From Pisaster brevispinus (lineage: Eukaryota; Echinodermata; Asteroidea; Forcipulatida; Asteriidae), in NCBI GenBank assembly GCA_023634235.1, contig JAMKCF010000009.1, positions 7,750,001 through 7,814,000 of the forward strand: DNA of 64,000 nucleotides, read 5' to 3'. The translations under genes were made by a program, and so were the position numbers. Below the pieces are notes generated by a model. That model was not told where the DNA came from. It was given only the letters and a program-made list of their open reading frames with translations, and did no database searches. Shown piece by piece: positions 44,386-58,515 of the stretch (positions are counted from its first letter, which is position 1; every line of letters begins with the position of its first letter).

Positions 44386-44825
44386 TGTATATTCATGTAT
44401 ATTCAAAGATAAATGTAAATAATCAAGCGTATACGCCAGGGAGCTGGCCAATCAGGAGACGGCGAAAACCTTACTGGCAGCGTCTATTACTAACAGGCTG
44501 AACTCGCTTAAAATTGTTGCTTGATGTTCATTCGATATTAAATTTGTATAGTCCTTGGTACGTAGACAGTTTTTAAAATACATAGATAAGTTTAATGAGA
44601 TATTAATGTTGTAAAAACACATAACAAAATACATGATTCCAACTCCGCGATAACAGTTGCACCCTACAGTTTAAATGGAATAGAGCTCACAACCTATCCC
44701 GTAGATGGTTTTGTTTAAATATATACACATGTATGTTATCGAAGATTTTTGCAATTCCGACCAATCAGATTGTTCCGTCCACTTTTGGACTAATTCGCCA
44801 TAGGGTGTGTACAAACCGTTGAACA

Positions 44826-44946
44826 ATGGTCCCAAGTCTGTGATCGTAGGCTAATGACGGAGGTTACAAGAGGGCGCTATTTCAGGCAATAATGTATTGG
44901 CTATCGGGTAGACTAAAAGCCACGATCGCAGACTTGGAACCAAGCC
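44826..44946. mobile_element. MITE with AAGTCTGTGATCG inverted ends (related to 44240-44385)
   Basis: TGGTCCCAAGTCTGTGATCG, TAGGCTAATGACGG on the left and AGACTAAAAGCCACGATCGC, AGACTTGGAACCA on the right are inverted. The spacer of about 60 bp contains GAGGGCGCTATTTC. Confidence 0.65.
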
Positions 44947-45449
44947 TATCCCAGCCATGGTGCACGGATCGTTCTTGGTGCTCAGGCCATCGTCCTTGCT
45001 TTAGACTAATATTGAAGAGGGTACAAGTAAATGATGAGTTGACAGGTGGCCCGTGCACACCGTGACATAGCTGGCCAGTGGGGCCACACCAAGAATGATA
45101 ATTGGTTGGGCGGAGTTTACCGGAGGCGTTGATTATTGTTTCTGCCTCTCTCAGTAATCAGGTTTTTCTTTTGTCAGTAATTGCTGGAACGTCTTCAACA
45201 ATTTATCTATTCATGATGTTTGGACATTGGTCGTTAGTATAGAACGTCAGCTGCCGTCGATTTGAAAGGTCATTATAGCTCGCGGATCCTTTACACAAGT
45301 TGGTGCGACAGGAGAAATCCCTCCCCCAAAAAACAGCGTCTGACATTGTTACGTTGGGCCGTTCGAAGTTTTTCTTGCGGTGAAGTAATAATGTTGCAAG
45401 TAATATTACTTGCCCTCCTTAACATTTTCGATGGTGAAATATTTGTATC

Positions 45450-45482
45450 ACCCCCCCCCCCCCCCCACACACACACACCCCA
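45450..45482. repeat. Poly-C/(CA)n microsatellite
   Basis: A run of about 16 C is followed by (CA)n and CCCC. It is simple sequence. Confidence 0.9.
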
Positions 45483-45857
45483 TTTCAGTTATGAACAAAA
45501 TGACTAAGCCATGATTGATGTCGTCACAGGCTGGGGACGCTCTTGTCCAGGCATGGTTAGGAGTGTCGCTAGGGACCTGCTTCATGCTATACTTCCCTCA
45601 ATGTAGTTTGGGTTAGATGTGAACTAGATACGTCAATACAACAATGCTGGCAATGCTAAAAATTCAACTGGCAAATGAAGGAGAGATGTCATTTCACACC
45701 GCACAATCCTCCTACAGGACTGAGGCGACTAGGAATTCTGCCAAGGACACCAGCCCCTTAATTCCACGAGGCGTAACCAAGGATCAAGTTTACGGAATGG
45801 TACAACATCCCAATTAAAGGAGATAGAAGTACCAGAAGCTAGGCCTGGATCCGTTTA

Positions 45858-46175
45858 GTGTTCGTCTTCAGGAGGGAACATACATATTCCTGTTTGTCCT
45901 CTTCGTTCTACTGGCCAATCCCTACTGATGCAAACTACTTTTCCCACCAAGTTCAAACAGCCTTCCACTTCATCGCACCTTCGCTATGGAACGAATTACC
46001 TCTTCATTTTCGCCAAGCTGACTCTCTTCAGATGTTCAAGGGACTCTTAAAGACTCTTGTTTGAATCTATATTTTTGTAACAATTGCTTCATATATTTCG
46101 TTTCATTGTTTTATGTTATGTGCTGCGCATAGAGGCTCATCCATGATTTCTTTATAAATGTCTCGTATTATTATT
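45858..46175 (+). pseudogene. CR1/L2-like LINE 3' end
   Basis: The frame 45858-46064 encodes FSHQVQTAFHFIAPSLWNEL, PLHFRQADSLQMFKGLLKTL and stop, the F-x-x-x-APxLWNxLPxxxR-x-x-x-S-x-x-xFK-x-xLKTxL signature at the end of many CR1/L2 reverse-transcriptase ORFs. The tail has TGCTGCGCATAGAGGCTCAT and ends with TTTATAAATGTC, a common 3' terminus of this LINE group. All upstream RT and endonuclease domains are missing. Confidence 0.75.
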
Positions 46176-46179
46176 GCTT

Positions 46180-49100
46180 TTATACAGAAAACACAGTAAG
46201 AACTTATGAGAAACCAGAATAAGTGATACATGTTTCCGTTTGTTTGTAATTATTAATCCATAGAGCTGAAGTATGCCTATACCACAAACACTTGCTAAGA
46301 ACAGAGAAACAAAATAATTAAAATACAGGTAGGAGGCTAGCCTGCAAAATTCCATCAAAATATATTCCGAATACACTCCGAAGTGTAAGTCCGAATGTTT
46401 CCTGATCGTTTGTGCTTAGCCTTTAAATTATTCGTCAAGACATATTTTCTACAAAGCAACCCTATAATATGAGCTTGTTCGTCTAGTCTGTCAACACAGA
46501 CCAATTTTATTTCACACGCGGCTGCTGGGAATTTCTGAATGTATATTTGTGTTTACACTATATGGAGGGAAAACTGCAAGATCTGGAATTCTTTGTGCAC
46601 AATGACAGACGAAAATAAATATATATTCACCACAGCTTTAAATCATACGTCAAGCCTCTTCTGTCATTGCGTGGTGTGCACACATCTAGAAATAACCATA
46701 ATTTGTTTTGGATGGATGAAAGAAAATAGTGAGAAAGACAACAAAAAGAAACCTAATATATAATAATGGCAGATATTTTGATACGATTCATTTGAGTTCA
46801 TCCCCAAAAATGTCTTATTTCCGAATTATTTGGGTAATGTCCTGATAGTATTTTGCATTTGAATCTTTTTCATTTTATGTCAAACTTACTGCCAGTGTGG
46901 CAGGAGATTTTGTCTCCCTTACGGTGAAGTGTCTGTAGACACATAAGCACTACCGGTACACTAATAGGAAACAATTCGCGCGCCAAACGACGACCATAAC
47001 TTGTAGGCCCTCAACTTGTTTTGAATTATAACTTGTGGGGGGTCGTGCAGTTAATAAATTGTGTAATTATGACACGTTATCACAACCTGGGGGGTTCTCT
47101 GCTTCAAGTTTTGAGGAGACTTGATAGGCTTCAATGTTGGTCCTATTTGGCTTGGGAAGTGATTCATGAAAGCTGGCAGCAAGTCGGTTTGGGAAAAAAA
47201 TAATAATAACATTTTCGTGGGTGTTACAACCTGATGTGGTAATTAGCGAAAATTCCAAACGGCCGACCTACCAGTAATTGAGAAGAGAAAACAAAACAGT
47301 ATGTGATTGTTTTCAAGGGGCTCAGAGACTAGTATTTTGTGAGTATTTTAAAATATTGCAGTTTATTTAGTGTAATGCACCCATACATTTCGTCCAATAG
47401 CGCCCTCGTTTGAGTCTATTTCCTGGAGCCCGCGTTAATATTTACCGTGTACGGGGCATAAACAAAAATACTTACGGGACCCATGGGATAACACCGATGG
47501 ACATCAACTGGAAGATGATGAAAAATAATATTATGAAAATAATTGAACTGCGATGGGGTAAGCCTTTGGGGGTGAACTAACTTGAGAGACGGGATTACAG
47601 CACGTGGCAGAAGGCAGGCCCATCATGAGTTAGATTGAAGAGCAATGGATTTTAATAAGCACGGGGACAGACCCTTGTATTTCAACGTGAAGGCCTTCCT
47701 CTGTGGTTTTAGCCAAAAACGTCGGTCTTCTAAAACGTTGGAAGCCACGATACCTCAAATATTTTCTCACAGACGCTTTGTACACCGAGTGCCCACCCCC
47801 CCCCCCCCTAAAAAAAAAGAGAGAGTCATTTTGAGGATGTTTGTACAGCGACGGAGAACTCGAAAAATCTTTAGTAGTTTTTGGGAAGTCTGGTTGACTG
47901 TTTTCATTGTGTTTTCCCCAATCCCATTTTTAAAGCTCTTACACTATCAATCGGTGGAATTGGCGGAATTTAAAGTACTCTATAAATTTATGTCAGTTTG
48001 TGATTGTGTCCTGATTTGCACAAGTACATCCATGTGGCGCGTTGTTCAGGCGTACATTGTTGGGCGGGTCGCACTGGGAGTGTGACAAGCAGTACAAACT
48101 CCCAGAGGGTCAGTGGTGAGGAGGCCCAGTGAATAGCACCACATTGACGGGGCTTGGGTAGTACCGCAAAAAATACGATATTCCAAGCGGCTATGGTTTA
48201 TTTGTCTTACCCGCTTTCGCACCACTCCATCATGTTCAGGTCGCAGCTGCGAAGCCGGCGTACTCCTAAGAATTCGAACACGGCCGTTTTAGGCATCAGG
48301 GTTTTCGAGTGTGTGGATTCCATTCAATTGCAAAATATTTAAAACCCTCTGGGGAGTTTTTCTTTTTCAGGGATGGGTACGTCATTAGTTTTGAGAGAAT
48401 AACACATTCTGGAAATGCACCTGTACACAATTTCATCGAATTTGGAGTTTTCGAGAAAATAGCGGTATAGTGAGTGTGTAGGCCCCTATATGAAAATTGT
48501 TTTCAAGTGTTTATGTGTAGGCCTATAACCCGAGTTCCAATACAATAGGGTAACATTTGGAACATTATATTATAGGGATGGGTGCACATTCTGAAAGGCA
48601 TTTTGTTAAGTCATAAACTAAGTAAATTTGTATACTTAAAACAATGTGATTTATTTTTGCTGACAGATATTATCGCAACTTTGGACCGCGAGGCGTTGCA
48701 ACGCGTTGTAAGGTGGTGTGGCGCATAGAACTCGCGTCACTGTGACATTTGACCTTCATCTGCACGTAGAAATGTGCACCAAGATTTTCCTGCTCGAGTA
48801 CTTCGCTGGGCCATACCATCATACCTTGACTCTAAAACGGCTGACTGAGAAGTTAGAACACACTGTAACATAAAAACAAGGTGTTGTAATCGCTGTTCTT
48901 ACCTATTTAGGAACAACGTTGATTCCCGTTGGCGAGTCCTGTTGTGCTTACAGACAACGAGTCGACAGAGAGCTATACGCAAGGCACGGCCGCAGGGTGA
49001 TGCCAAGCTACCGGTCACGCCCAACTGCTTTATTTAAATTATTATGTAACATCTAAACATAGTCATTGTTCAGTAACAGACCTAAAGAGAAACTGAATGG

Positions 49101-52100
49101 GTAAATTTTGTAAAAAAGGAGTTGAACAAATAAGACAAATTGTCAATATTCACTACAATAGTTTGATTTCCTGATCGTGATCAGGTTTTAAAAGCATGGG
49201 AGTGTGCCGGTAACAGACCGCCTATGATTAAGCCCCAATTTTTATTCCTGACGTTTTGGTAATTATCCTCTTCAACGTTGCCCTTTTCTCTTCCTGCCAG
49301 CCATGCAATAGATTCGCCGGTCATAATCGCTTGTCCATCAGTAATTTTGTTTAAACAAATATTGAACAAAATAAGTGCATTTGAAACAGTAATGGGTCAA
49401 AGTAACTTCTCAAAGGCTTAGCTTAAAACCACAATCAAGCTTATACCGGTTAACAGAAACATTTTGACGAAAAGTTGATATATTAATTAAAACAAAAGAG
49501 AACTTATGTGTCTTTCCAGACAAAGTAAGCTTCGCCGAGATTTAATACTGTGCAAGAAAAAGAGTGTTTTCAATTGCGATGCAGTCGGACAGACCTTGTA
49601 ACGAAACCTGTCAAATTCATCATCATCACACAAATCAAACAAACGAAAACCAATCAATGAAACGTCAACAATAGCTTTTTAATTAAGCAGAGTTTACTTT
49701 ACTATATCCGATCGCAAGATAAAAACAAGAAGGGGGTGTGGTAAAAAGGTGTGTTTTGAAAAGATGAAGGGGCTACAATCCCTTGATGGGATTTTTTTCT
49801 TCTTCAAATATCCTCCCTATATTACCACGTTAGGGCCTAGGTAGTGTTGATGCCCCAGGCCACACGCACCTGGTTCTAAAGCGTACACACACCCGGATCA
49901 GAGAAGTAGTAGAAATATCAACAGTTTTTCACCCCCACAGTCTGGTGAACCGCCAAATGGACCGGCTCGTTTGATAGTCGGAGAAACACGGGCAAGTGGA
50001 GACCACTCGAGACTATAATTTTGTTATTTCTGGGCCACTTTGCCGGAGGCCATGGTATAGATATCTGCATGTGGTACACAAACGGCGTGAATCATTTCTA
50101 TATTCGAAGAGCTTGAAGTTCAACGCGGCGTTGAATCACGGCCTGGATTCCAGCGAGTGTTCAGCCCAGCGATATGAAATTACACGGATCCATTTCATGC
50201 TTGATAATTACTTGCTAGTTAATATGTGAACCCTCACGGGTGACCTAAATGACCCTTTGCTAAACAGGACCTTTGAGTTTAGCTGAGGGTTCTTTACTTA
50301 ACCTCGATAGTGTCTCTGGGTGTTTATATGTTTTCTTAATTTTTAGAAGACAGATCCAATGTCTTGACAGATTTTTTGCGACTCCTTGCGGCAGTCTATA
50401 AAAAGCATAAAAGGTATCCAAGGTGGTGAACTACTATGCTATTGTTATTCGTCTCACAGTCCAAACTGTCTAGCATATAGGCTTTTCTTTTGTCATGCAC
50501 ACAGCTTTTGCTAGTGTTCATTTATCTACCTCGGGGTCGCATCTCAAACTTGTTCAGCTGTTTTTTTAAAATAACTCTTCAATTTGTGTGGAAACTATGA
50601 CACAAAATGTAACATTTTCCATAATTATGACCAGTATATCTTGCCAGCCAAAAAAGCCCCGGAATGTACAAGGTTACTCTTTTCGTGAACAAGGTTACAT
50701 GGTCTATAAGCGATGCAATAATTGAAAGTTTAATGTTACGGTGGCTAGTCGAGTTGGGTACTACTTATAGTCCATCAGATAAGTGGATACTACATACACT
50801 CTGTGGTAAAAGCAACAAACTTGACACATTCGTGTATTTATACCCAAAATTGAAAAAAACTAGATATAGTGCCATCTTTGAAATGGCCTACTCTGCCATG
50901 GCCTTGGCGGCCATTGTTCAAAATAGCCGCCATTTTGCATCAAAATTTGGAAGGTTTGAGGTCTCAAAATCTATATTTTGGAGTCTGCATGTAAGTTTAC
51001 ATGGTCTAAGAGCTCAAAAAAAGCATCGTCGAAAGTATCAATATTTTTGGTTCTCCCATTTTTAAAATGGCAGTCATAAGAATTGCTTAAAATTGTGGCC
51101 ATTTTGCTTGATGCTTGATAATACATAACTTTGGAGTCTCAGCTTCATTTGGTGTAATGTAGCCAAAATATGTTTTTGGAGTAGTCTGCACATACAGCTG
51201 GTTCAAAAGAAACTGTTCATTTTGTTTATTGAAATGTTTTTCTTCCAACAAGCAACAGTGAATTTTCCCTTATTTTAGTCAACATCAGCAGAATTCCCAC
51301 CAATAAAAAAACAGTTATTGTTTCGACCACAGAAACAGTGCCATCCCGAACAAGCATCGATATGCTAATTACTACTAAATAGGCTAGACATGTTGAAAAC
51401 GCAAGCTGGCATTTCTAGAAGACAACCACTCACGTTAAACCACACAAAGGGGTGTTTTCTTCATTCAAAAAAAAAGAAGCTTCGCAAGCATCTGCTTGGC
51501 GACAGATAAAACGGCAGGCCCTCGTGGCGACAAGACGAGACTTTATTTAGCGCCACTGGGCAGAGGACTCAGTGGGTCATATCGATTGCAGTTGGAACAA
51601 AGCTTCCACTTGCATTAATTGGGAACTTGTCTGTTGGATAATGCTTCCTTTCTTTAATTTTGCAAACTGTTAAAAAAAAAAACCCAATCATCTGCAGACT
51701 CCCGCTTGAGGCAGTTACTCCTTCATCCAATCTTAAAATTAAATTGAATAGTTCAACACTCAATGAATTATATTCAAGTGAATGAAAAATATTTCTTTAA
51801 AGTTGTAACTCGGCTCTGGAGAGGAAGCGAGCTACATTTACCGGTATTACACTCGGTAGGGAAATCTATTTGGATACGCTTTGAAAACTTCATTTCGTAA
51901 AAATGCTTTCTCTTGTCTTGTCCAAAAGCGAACAAAGTATCTTCAAAAGATAAAACGTAGACCTACAATTACCCCCAGAGAAGCTGCTAACTTTACTTGT
52001 GAGTTTTCATTTGGGCTTCTACGCCGAACTGTGCACGTTTGCACCAATTATTAATCTAACAATCAAAATGATGTCTTTCTGTCACACACATCAATTTGCA

Positions 52101-54040
52101 ATTTGTGCTATCTAAAAGAAAATAGCCAACGGTATTCAGTGTTGATAACGCAGTGAAGGGCACCATTGGGTTGACCGATTATCCGAAACCGCAGGATGTT
52201 TGGGTGGCGATCGGAAGAGCCGGAAGTTTTTATTTTGACATTGTCTGTCCTTGTGTTCTATTCGCTTCTATCAAAATATGTAAACTACAGAAAGTAGAAA
52301 TATTTGGCATTGTTCATGGATGATTGTCTTGAGAGATTGACAAGCCCCAACCGCGTAGCATTGAACTTGTGTTGACATTACACGGTATAAGGGCAGTGGG
52401 CTTCGGGATGTTCACCTTGGGAAAACATGTGCGTTGTCGGCTGTAAAATAACACGAAAACAGCTGAAGGAAAGGGCAGCCGACAGTGGAGTGCTATCATT
52501 CAAAATTCGGGAAGCGTTTAACCTTACACTACATCATTGGAAAGTACACCGGGTTTTGTTTTTTTTGACTGTAAATGAAACCTCGTCATTCATTTTTCAA
52601 TGTACGCACAGAACCAACCCGGAAAATGTTGTCAATGGTTCCTTGTTGCGATTTGACTAGGCCTACTGTTCCTTTATTTCTATTTTTAAGCAAAACGGTG
52701 ATCTTAAGGTCTTTAAAAGCTATTCGCGAAGTTTGACCGAATGACAGTGTTTTAGACGGAATTTGTTCTCTGTATAATGAGTAATCGGTGAGCTTTAAAA
52801 CTAATCAACATTTTAGTCCAAACATCAACATTTTGGTACAAATATTCCTAAACCATTGTAGTTTAGTTAAGTTTTTAATACAAAACAACTGATAAACAGG
52901 TTGATACACGTATAAAGTACCGGTACCAATCTTTCACTGTAATTGTTTTCCCCCATGTGCTGTCATCTTCAAAATACACACTAAGTCTCACCATTCATTA
53001 GGACCCTGCCTGTCAAGAAATGGTTTCGTCTGATAAGCAGATAGTATCTTCAAGTAAATACTGTTTGATTTTGATGTTTGTTTTGATCCCCTTGCAAATG
53101 CAAGAGAGACGGGCCCGGGTAAATAACGTGCAGTCCTGTATAAACATAAGAAAACGTGTAAAGAGACCCATTCTACGTGATTTGTTTCTTTCTTTTCCTT
53201 TCTCATTGACAGTAGGCCTGTCCCATTGTTTATGCTGAGATGGATTGACGAGATTCAAAAACCATCTTATATAACAGACATTACCTGGCAACAACGATGG
53301 TTTTTTAATATTAGGCCTAACTATTAACATCACCGTGATTCTGTTGGAGTTTGAGCGGTTTTTACTGACGCGTACTATCTGTGATAAAACAAAAACAACA
53401 ACAAACCTTGTAAGGAATGGTTCGGATGAGAATTCGTGTTGCCTATGTGACGTACATCTATCACCTCCCCACCCCCACCCATACGGCAGTAATAACTAGG
53501 AAACAGGTCCTGCAATATAACCGTACGTTCCGGTTCACAGACGCATCAATAAAACAAATCGAGATTAAAGGTCGAGTTTTCCAATTTCCTTTACATTTAT
53601 TAGTTGTTACACAAAGCAACCCATGGTGCAAACATCACACAGGGCGAACAGACGTGACGAACACCCCGAAGGGAAAATCACCAAACGATGGGAAAAGATC
53701 AAGTTGTCTGTAATAATTTAGATCTCCCAGACGAGAGTTCTGACCTCATTTCTGGACGGAGTTCATTCACTTGCTGTGCATAAACGGAATGCGCAATATG
53801 ACGCGTCCGACTCGTCGCCTTCTCCATCAGCAACAGGCCAGATGGCATATTAACCAATCACATCCTACCCTGTGAAGTAGTTTCGAACAAATAAGACAAA
53901 TTAAAATAAATTTTGTTGCGAATTACAAATATTATTTTCATCTCCATGTGAGTGTCCAACTGAAAAACAATTAAAGTGGGCTATACGACCTTTATAGCGA
54001 CATCAATGTTGATCGACCTTTTACCGCCGTTATTATGCCG
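46180..54040. other. Long gene-poor intergenic region
   Basis: I recognised no exon on either strand. Scattered open frames (for example 47645-48085 and 50664-51065, plus) show no domain, signal peptide or splice context that I trust. 50880-51120 has recurrent GCCATTTTG/AAAATGGC phrases resembling an old repeat. With PKDCC the next gene downstream, distal enhancers could lie here, but none can be identified without comparison to other species. Confidence 0.4.
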
Positions 54041-54049
54041 CCATAGTGT

Positions 54050-54222
54050 ACGCCTGTGCCAAATTTTCTGCTAAGCAAAAATAATCAGGATACCAGACAC
54101 AAATGGTACAAGTGACATGGTAATTTGGCTGGTAACCTTATTCTGGTAAGCATAATTATAATAATGTTATGCCTAGCTACTTTTTGTGCTTAATAATAAG
54201 GCAACTCTATAAAATTGGGCAC
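54050..54222. mobile_element. MITE, GGGCCCAATTTCATAGAGCTG family (copy 4)
   Basis: It contains CTGCTAAGCAAAAATAATCAGG, GGTAATTTGGCTGGTAACCT and ends GCAACTCTATAAAATTGGGC. The left terminal repeat is degraded. The 31-bp minisatellite begins immediately to its right. Confidence 0.6.
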
Positions 54223-54225
54223 TGA

Positions 54226-54797
54226 GGGCCGTTGTGCCGCCATGTTGTATTCCTGAAGGCCGTGGTGCCGTCATGTTGTATTTCTGGAGGCCGTGGTGCC
54301 GCCATGTTGTATTCCTGAAGGCAGTGGTAGCGTCATGTTGTATTCCTGAAGGCCGTGGTGCCGTCATGTTGTATTCCTGAAGGCCGTAGTGCCGCCATGT
54401 TGTATTCCTGAAGGCCGTGGTGCCGCCATGTTGTATTCCTGAAGGCCGTTGTGCCGCCATGTTGTATTCCTGAAGGCCGCGGGGCAGTCATGTTGTATTC
54501 CTGAAGGCCGTGGGGCAGCCATGTTGTATTCCTGAAGTGCGTGCTGCCGCCATGTTGTATTGATGAAGGACATGGTACCGCCATGTTCCCGAAGGCCGTG
54601 GGGCAGCCATGTTGTATTCCTGAAGGCAGTGGTGCTGCCATGTTGTATTCATGAAGGACATGGTACCGCCATGTTGTATTCCCGAAGGCCGTGGTAGCGC
54701 CATGTTGTATTCCTGAAGGCAGTGGTAGCGCCTTGTTGTATTCCTGAAGGCCGTGGTGCCGCCATGTTGTATTTGTTAAGACTGTGGTACCGCCATG
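54226..54797. repeat. Minisatellite, 31-bp unit, about 19 copies
   Basis: The unit is GCCATGTTGTATTCCTGAAG followed by GCCGTGGTGCC. One unit (about 54585) is shortened. Variants at the same positions (GGTGCC, GGTAGC, GGGGCA, GGTACC) mark sub-families. Since 31 is not divisible by 3, the array creates overlapping minus-strand open frames in all three frames; these are artefacts, not genes. Confidence 0.92.
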
Positions 54798-54799
54798 AG

Positions 54800-56690
54800 C
54801 AAGTTCTGTTGGGTGACTATAGAGTCGACTAGACTTAACCAAAGTCGATCTAGATGTCACTCAAATGCTGCATGGTTTAACTAACTATCCAAGTAAGTCA
54901 ACCTAGCAAGGACCCTTCAAGTTTAGTTACGCCACTTTTTCAAAATGGCAGTTAGGTTACGTGACGGAGACAGTTTTAAAACTTTGGCAATTATACACAA
55001 AACGGTAGTTTTATCAACAACTCTCACAGAGAAGTGGTTTACCGATAATTGGTAGGTTTCTTGCCAATAAAATATGTCAATCATTAAAAAAACAACTATA
55101 TCATTGCAATATATTAAGCAAGTTTTTTTTTAATGTATAGTGCATTTTAGAGAATGACCATTACGGGCCAATACATGTTTTTTCATGTTCGTTACGTCAT
55201 CGTCGGCTTGTTGCCATATTTGACGAATCAATTGACTAGACGCGTTCGAGTACAACATAGATGCGTGATTGAATGCGTGATTTTAATTGCAATAGACCTC
55301 ATGCATTGACGTCCTACAGCAACCATCTTTAATAGAGGTAAATCGAAGATGAAACAAATGTAAAAACGCACATATTTGCACTTGCGGCGCACAGGACTGG
55401 CCAATGAACAACGTCCTTTTGATCTCTAGGCGAGGGCGCCCTACTCAAATGACGTCACATGCATAAGTTACATTTGACTTTAGGCTATTAACACACGAAA
55501 TTGCTCAAGTTCAACCAAGTCTGATCAGACGCACGCTGGTCACCGACGGTTTACGACAGTCCAGTCTACGATTTGCATTCAGCTTGTTGAGGTTGGTCAC
55601 ATCGCTGGTAACCAATAGCCGTTTTCATATAGCACAGTACAGAGAGAAAAAATAAACTAAAACGGTCAACCGTTTATGTTGGGTTTATATCATGTTCATT
55701 TCGATTGCAATCGAAACGAGCAAAGTTGATCTGACAATCATTTAAGACGGAAATATTCTGTGGATGTTAGGTCCTGGTATGAACGTTTTATGAGTAAGAC
55801 TTCAGAATAACTAATCTTGTTTTCTTTCTTCTTCAATATTTAGCAATCCCGTACCTTGCCGTTATTTCGTTAGGATCTCCGTGCCGTTTTACCTTAAGGC
55901 GGGGGCGGGGAGTGGGTGGTTTAAAACCAGCGAGGCTCACAACACCATACAATCATTAGAGGCTATTGCGGTATCTGGAAATTAACTATTCCTCACGAAA
56001 TAAATCCCATTATCAAACTAGGCCAACTGCTCATTTCTGTCGGTTAGGCTTATTATTTTTTTATGAAAGAGGCACCGTAAGAAGGAGTTTAGTCAAAGGG
56101 CCAAAAGCAAATTGAGAAATGGTAAAGGAATACGAATGGGAATTATAATACCTACAGATATATAGGAATGGGAAAGAAGTAAGGTCTGAAAGTTCGGGTA
56201 TGCCTAAGAAAAAGAAATAAGGTGAGCCAGCGATCGGGCACAGAAATACTTTGTACCGAGTTTTTAATTTTCAATGGTAGTACTGCTGAAAAGCCAAAAA
56301 GAAAAAATTGAAATCTGCTAATGACCTGAAAAGTTGCAAGCCTGTATATTAAATTTAAAACATTGAATATTCAATTCATTTGGGTCAATCATTCCACCCA
56401 TGAAAACTGAACATTGTTTCTTTCCCATTTTGACCGGTTCTACATCTACCTGCACAAGAACGCACCGAACCCACCAACCTGTGAAAATTCATAAAATTAA
56501 AGTTGTCCCGTTTACTGAAAAACTGGTGTTGAAATATTCGTTCATGGAGTGTTTATTGCTGCAATCAAAACAAGCAAGTGGGGATCAAGGCTATAAGGAG
56601 AGTCTTTAAAAAATGTTTTTACTGAAATAGTATACCTGTACTTTTCATACGGAATTTTTTCTCTGGTGGATTTGTACCAGCATGATCTTA
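54800..56690. other. Gene-free stretch
   Basis: No exon was recognised. There is locally GC-rich sequence (GGCGGGGGCGGGGAG) at about 55898-55912. TTGGTCACATCGCTGGTAACCAATAG near 55590-55615 resembles TGGTCACATCACTGGTTACCAACAG at about 19921-19945, so it is a dispersed repeat. Confidence 0.45.
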
Positions 56691-56714
56691 TAATAAACTT
56701 ACACTTAAATGACC

Positions 56715-56746
56715 CCCCCCCAAAAAAAAAAATAAAAACAAAATAA

Positions 56747-56782
<36 letters not shown>

Positions 56783-56878
56783 AATAATGTTCGTATCACG
56801 TGATTATGTCACGCTGTTGTTGTTGTTGTTGTTGTTGTTGCTGCTGCTGTTGTTGTTGTTGTTGTTGTTGTTGTTGAA
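56715..56878. repeat. Microsatellites (AAT)n/(AATA)n and (GTT)n
   Basis: 56715-56785 runs C8, A9, then AATAAAA, (AAT)n and (AAAT)n. 56814-56876 is (TTG)n with a CTG interruption. The flanks remain A-rich to 57020. Confidence 0.92.
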
Positions 56879-58515
56879 TAAATGAAGCTGTATAGCTTTA
56901 AAGCAAGAGAAAAAATAGAAAGAAAAAAATAAAACAACAACAAATAAAAATAAAAATTAAATAAAAACATAGATATATGAATAAATCACCAACAACAATT
57001 ACAATAAACAAAAACAACAACTGACTAGCAAACCAATAAACAATTGAATATACTTAAATTAAAGTGTAACACACCATGATTGGTGCTTTTGGTGAATCAT
57101 AATTCCACTGAGTAACTGTATTTTTGGGTGACCACTTCACGTTTTGTGCTCTGGATGACGTGTCCTCACTTAGCAAACAAGTGCCGTCACCTTTTTCTTG
57201 TCACAAGCGACATCCCCCACAATTCATGTTTATTCATAAATAACAAGTGCCATCGTTTTGTTTCTTGCGCTGTTAATGAAATTGATCCGAGTTCTTTTGA
57301 ATCGCATTTATACATGGACTAAGTTAGTCATCATCAGCCGCCTGGCCAGCCTTCTGTTTAGTCTTGTTTCTGGGCGGTGATAAATTTGATAATGAGCAAA
57401 TTAGACCCTCGGTAGTAGCATCACGTAAAGTGATGATAAATGTTGCGTTTGATTCGCACTTCATCATTCTTCACGAAGCCTTTGCAAAACGGCTCCAAGG
57501 AAAACCAAGGATTTAGTTCTTGCGACTCTTAAATTAGGACATAGCCTGCGGGTCTTTTCCAGCCCACACACAAAAATGTCATTCAAATTGAGTGCGGTTT
57601 TCCCTTTCAAACGGCGTAATGAGTAGAGCGACCATTATAGGGGTCTACACCGAACTGATAATTGGTGATCCATCTTCCCAAGATTGCTCCTGCCTGTTGT
57701 TGACACCCATCAACCCTTATAACGGGGGCAGGCGGTCACTACAGCCAGTTGACCTCCTTGGACTTGGCAAATAAACCTATCCGCATCTGCCGCGCAACAA
57801 AATGAAACCCGAATGGCCCTTTGATATGCTGGCCTTTTGTCATCTGCCAGCACTTTAGTGTTTTGGATAATGCCTCCAGAGCCCACATTTGATATTTGAA
57901 CTCGAACGCTTGTGCGCAGGTTTGACCAAATCCAAGAGCGCAGTAACCTATTTAGGATTGATTCTACGAGTGTCTGATTTCATTTCGAAGCTGACGGTAG
58001 TGTGTTAAAAAAAGCCTATACGGGCAGCTGCTCAAAGCAATACGAAAGTACACGAGATGTTCTTATGTATTATATTCATCATGAACTCATTCACTTTTTC
58101 CATGGGTACTTTTTATATATATTTTTAGTAGCTTTATTCTCAGAGTGAACAACGGCGTAGGGCCTAAAGCCGCGGTCCCACTGCTACTTCCGTATGCATC
58201 TGGGCTTTGGAGAAATACCTGCCTTGTCAATTAAGTCCTGTCAGTCATTCCGGATGGCTAAATCGCTAATGGACATTGGGCGGCAAGTAACTGTTTGCTC
58301 AGGTCGTCTACCGACAATGGGCATCAATTAGAGTTGGCACAAGGGGTGGCCAATCAAATTAGGTTAGGACGAGTCACGTGGGTGCGCACGACTGAGAGGA
58401 TCGAAATGCTCATCGATTCGTTTGTGTATCAAACATGATACAAAGTAAGGATACAATGCTTACAGCAGTACACGCTGTAGTGTAGGGTGCCCTTAATACT
58501 CATCGTTCCACTAGA

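Noticed and set aside
47645..48085. 146-codon plus-strand frame
   Set aside because: Crosses a poly-C/poly-A tract, has no domain, signal or splice support, and reads as chance translation.
54173..54860. Minus-strand repetitive reading frames (PSGIQHGGTTAFRNTTWRH type)
   Set aside because: A 31-bp repeat read in all three frames; the period is not a multiple of three, so no single protein is maintained.
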